Below are positions 63,933-64,000 of a stretch of DNA of 64,000 nucleotides, in pieces. The stretch comes from Ramlibacter sp. Leaf400 (GTDB lineage Bacteria; Pseudomonadota; Gammaproteobacteria; Burkholderiales; Burkholderiaceae_C): the NCBI RefSeq assembly GCF_001424545.1, contig NZ_LMQL01000013.1:255907-319906 (forward strand), read 5' to 3'. Below the pieces are notes generated by a model that saw only the letters and a list, made by a program, of their open reading frames with translations, did not search any database and was not told the origin of the DNA. Both the position numbers and the translations under genes were made by a program. Position 1 is the stretch's first letter, and each line of letters begins with the position of its first letter.

Positions 63933-64000
63933 AACTGTCTTGGTTGTCAAGCGGCCGATGCTGGATTTCTGAAGGGCGTCGAACTCTTGACCATCGCGTT

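Overview
The window is a GC-rich chromosomal segment from a betaproteobacterium, most likely Burkholderiales/Comamonadaceae (Ramlibacter/Variovorax-like). The assignment rests on gene order (hslV - STAS protein - dksA - cobW-like; dapF - DUF484 - xerC), the betaproteobacterial type of DksA and H-NS-like proteins, and family-typical palindromic repeats. No search was run, so the genus is inference. There is no prophage, IS element, CRISPR array or tRNA. One structural RNA gene, rnpB, is present.

Layout. 1-6050 (minus): hslV (cut by the window edge), a STAS-domain protein, a DksA with a histone-H1-like N-terminal tail, a CobW-type metallochaperone GTPase and an RlmI-like rRNA methyltransferase. 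6110-7828 (plus): a membrane GGDEF protein with a ruined active site. 7835-10412 (minus): xerC, a DUF484 gene and dapF; dapF carries an in-frame repeat insertion. 10514-14871: a Nudix-metallo-beta-lactamase fusion, rnpB (minus), an FAD oxidoreductase and a ProQ-family protein. 15058-19570 (minus): htpX, DUF3025, a NYN-domain protein, pyrC and an AraC regulator. 19731-26047 (plus): a five-gene Liv-type ABC importer followed by an aromatic-aldehyde-type dehydrogenase. 26189-27504 (plus): a TTC38-like fragment and a GNAT acetyltransferase.

27590-33394 (minus) holds gltIJKL (glutamate/aspartate uptake), aspA (aspartase) and a LysR regulator: an uptake-and-deamination module for acidic amino acids. 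33434-38101 (minus) has a phosphodiesterase, umuC/umuD with a LexA box, a threonine-dehydratase-like enzyme, ispH and fkpB; radC diverges from fkpB with overlapping start codons. 38884-45893 is mixed housekeeping: an orphan HicB with a decayed hicA, an Smr protein, a truncated globin, an Atm1-type ABC exporter, thioesterases, an AI-2E-family permease, aroD and a short H-NS-like protein without a visible DNA-binding end.

46029-49537 (minus) is an ECF sigma factor of the ECF42 type with its usual DGPF/YciI, VOC and SRPBCC partners. 49575-60700 (minus) is devoted mainly to acyl-CoA metabolism: CtaG-like protein, enoyl-CoA hydratase, isomerase, SDR and thioesterase, then a TetR-fadE-DUF2147-fadB-DUF559-fadA operon. 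The DUF559 gene lies between inverted copies of a roughly 42-bp palindromic repeat and looks like a small inserted cassette. 60896-63900 (plus): a less GC-rich beta-propeller lipoprotein with calcium-loop-like repeats, a hydrolase-LuxR fusion regulator, palindromic tandem repeats and a small unknown gene.

The points most worth a second look are the repeat-flanked DUF559 cassette, the repeat insertion inside dapF, the ECF42 cassette, the tandem palindromes after the hydrolase-LuxR gene, the truncated H-NS-like protein and the orphan HicB.
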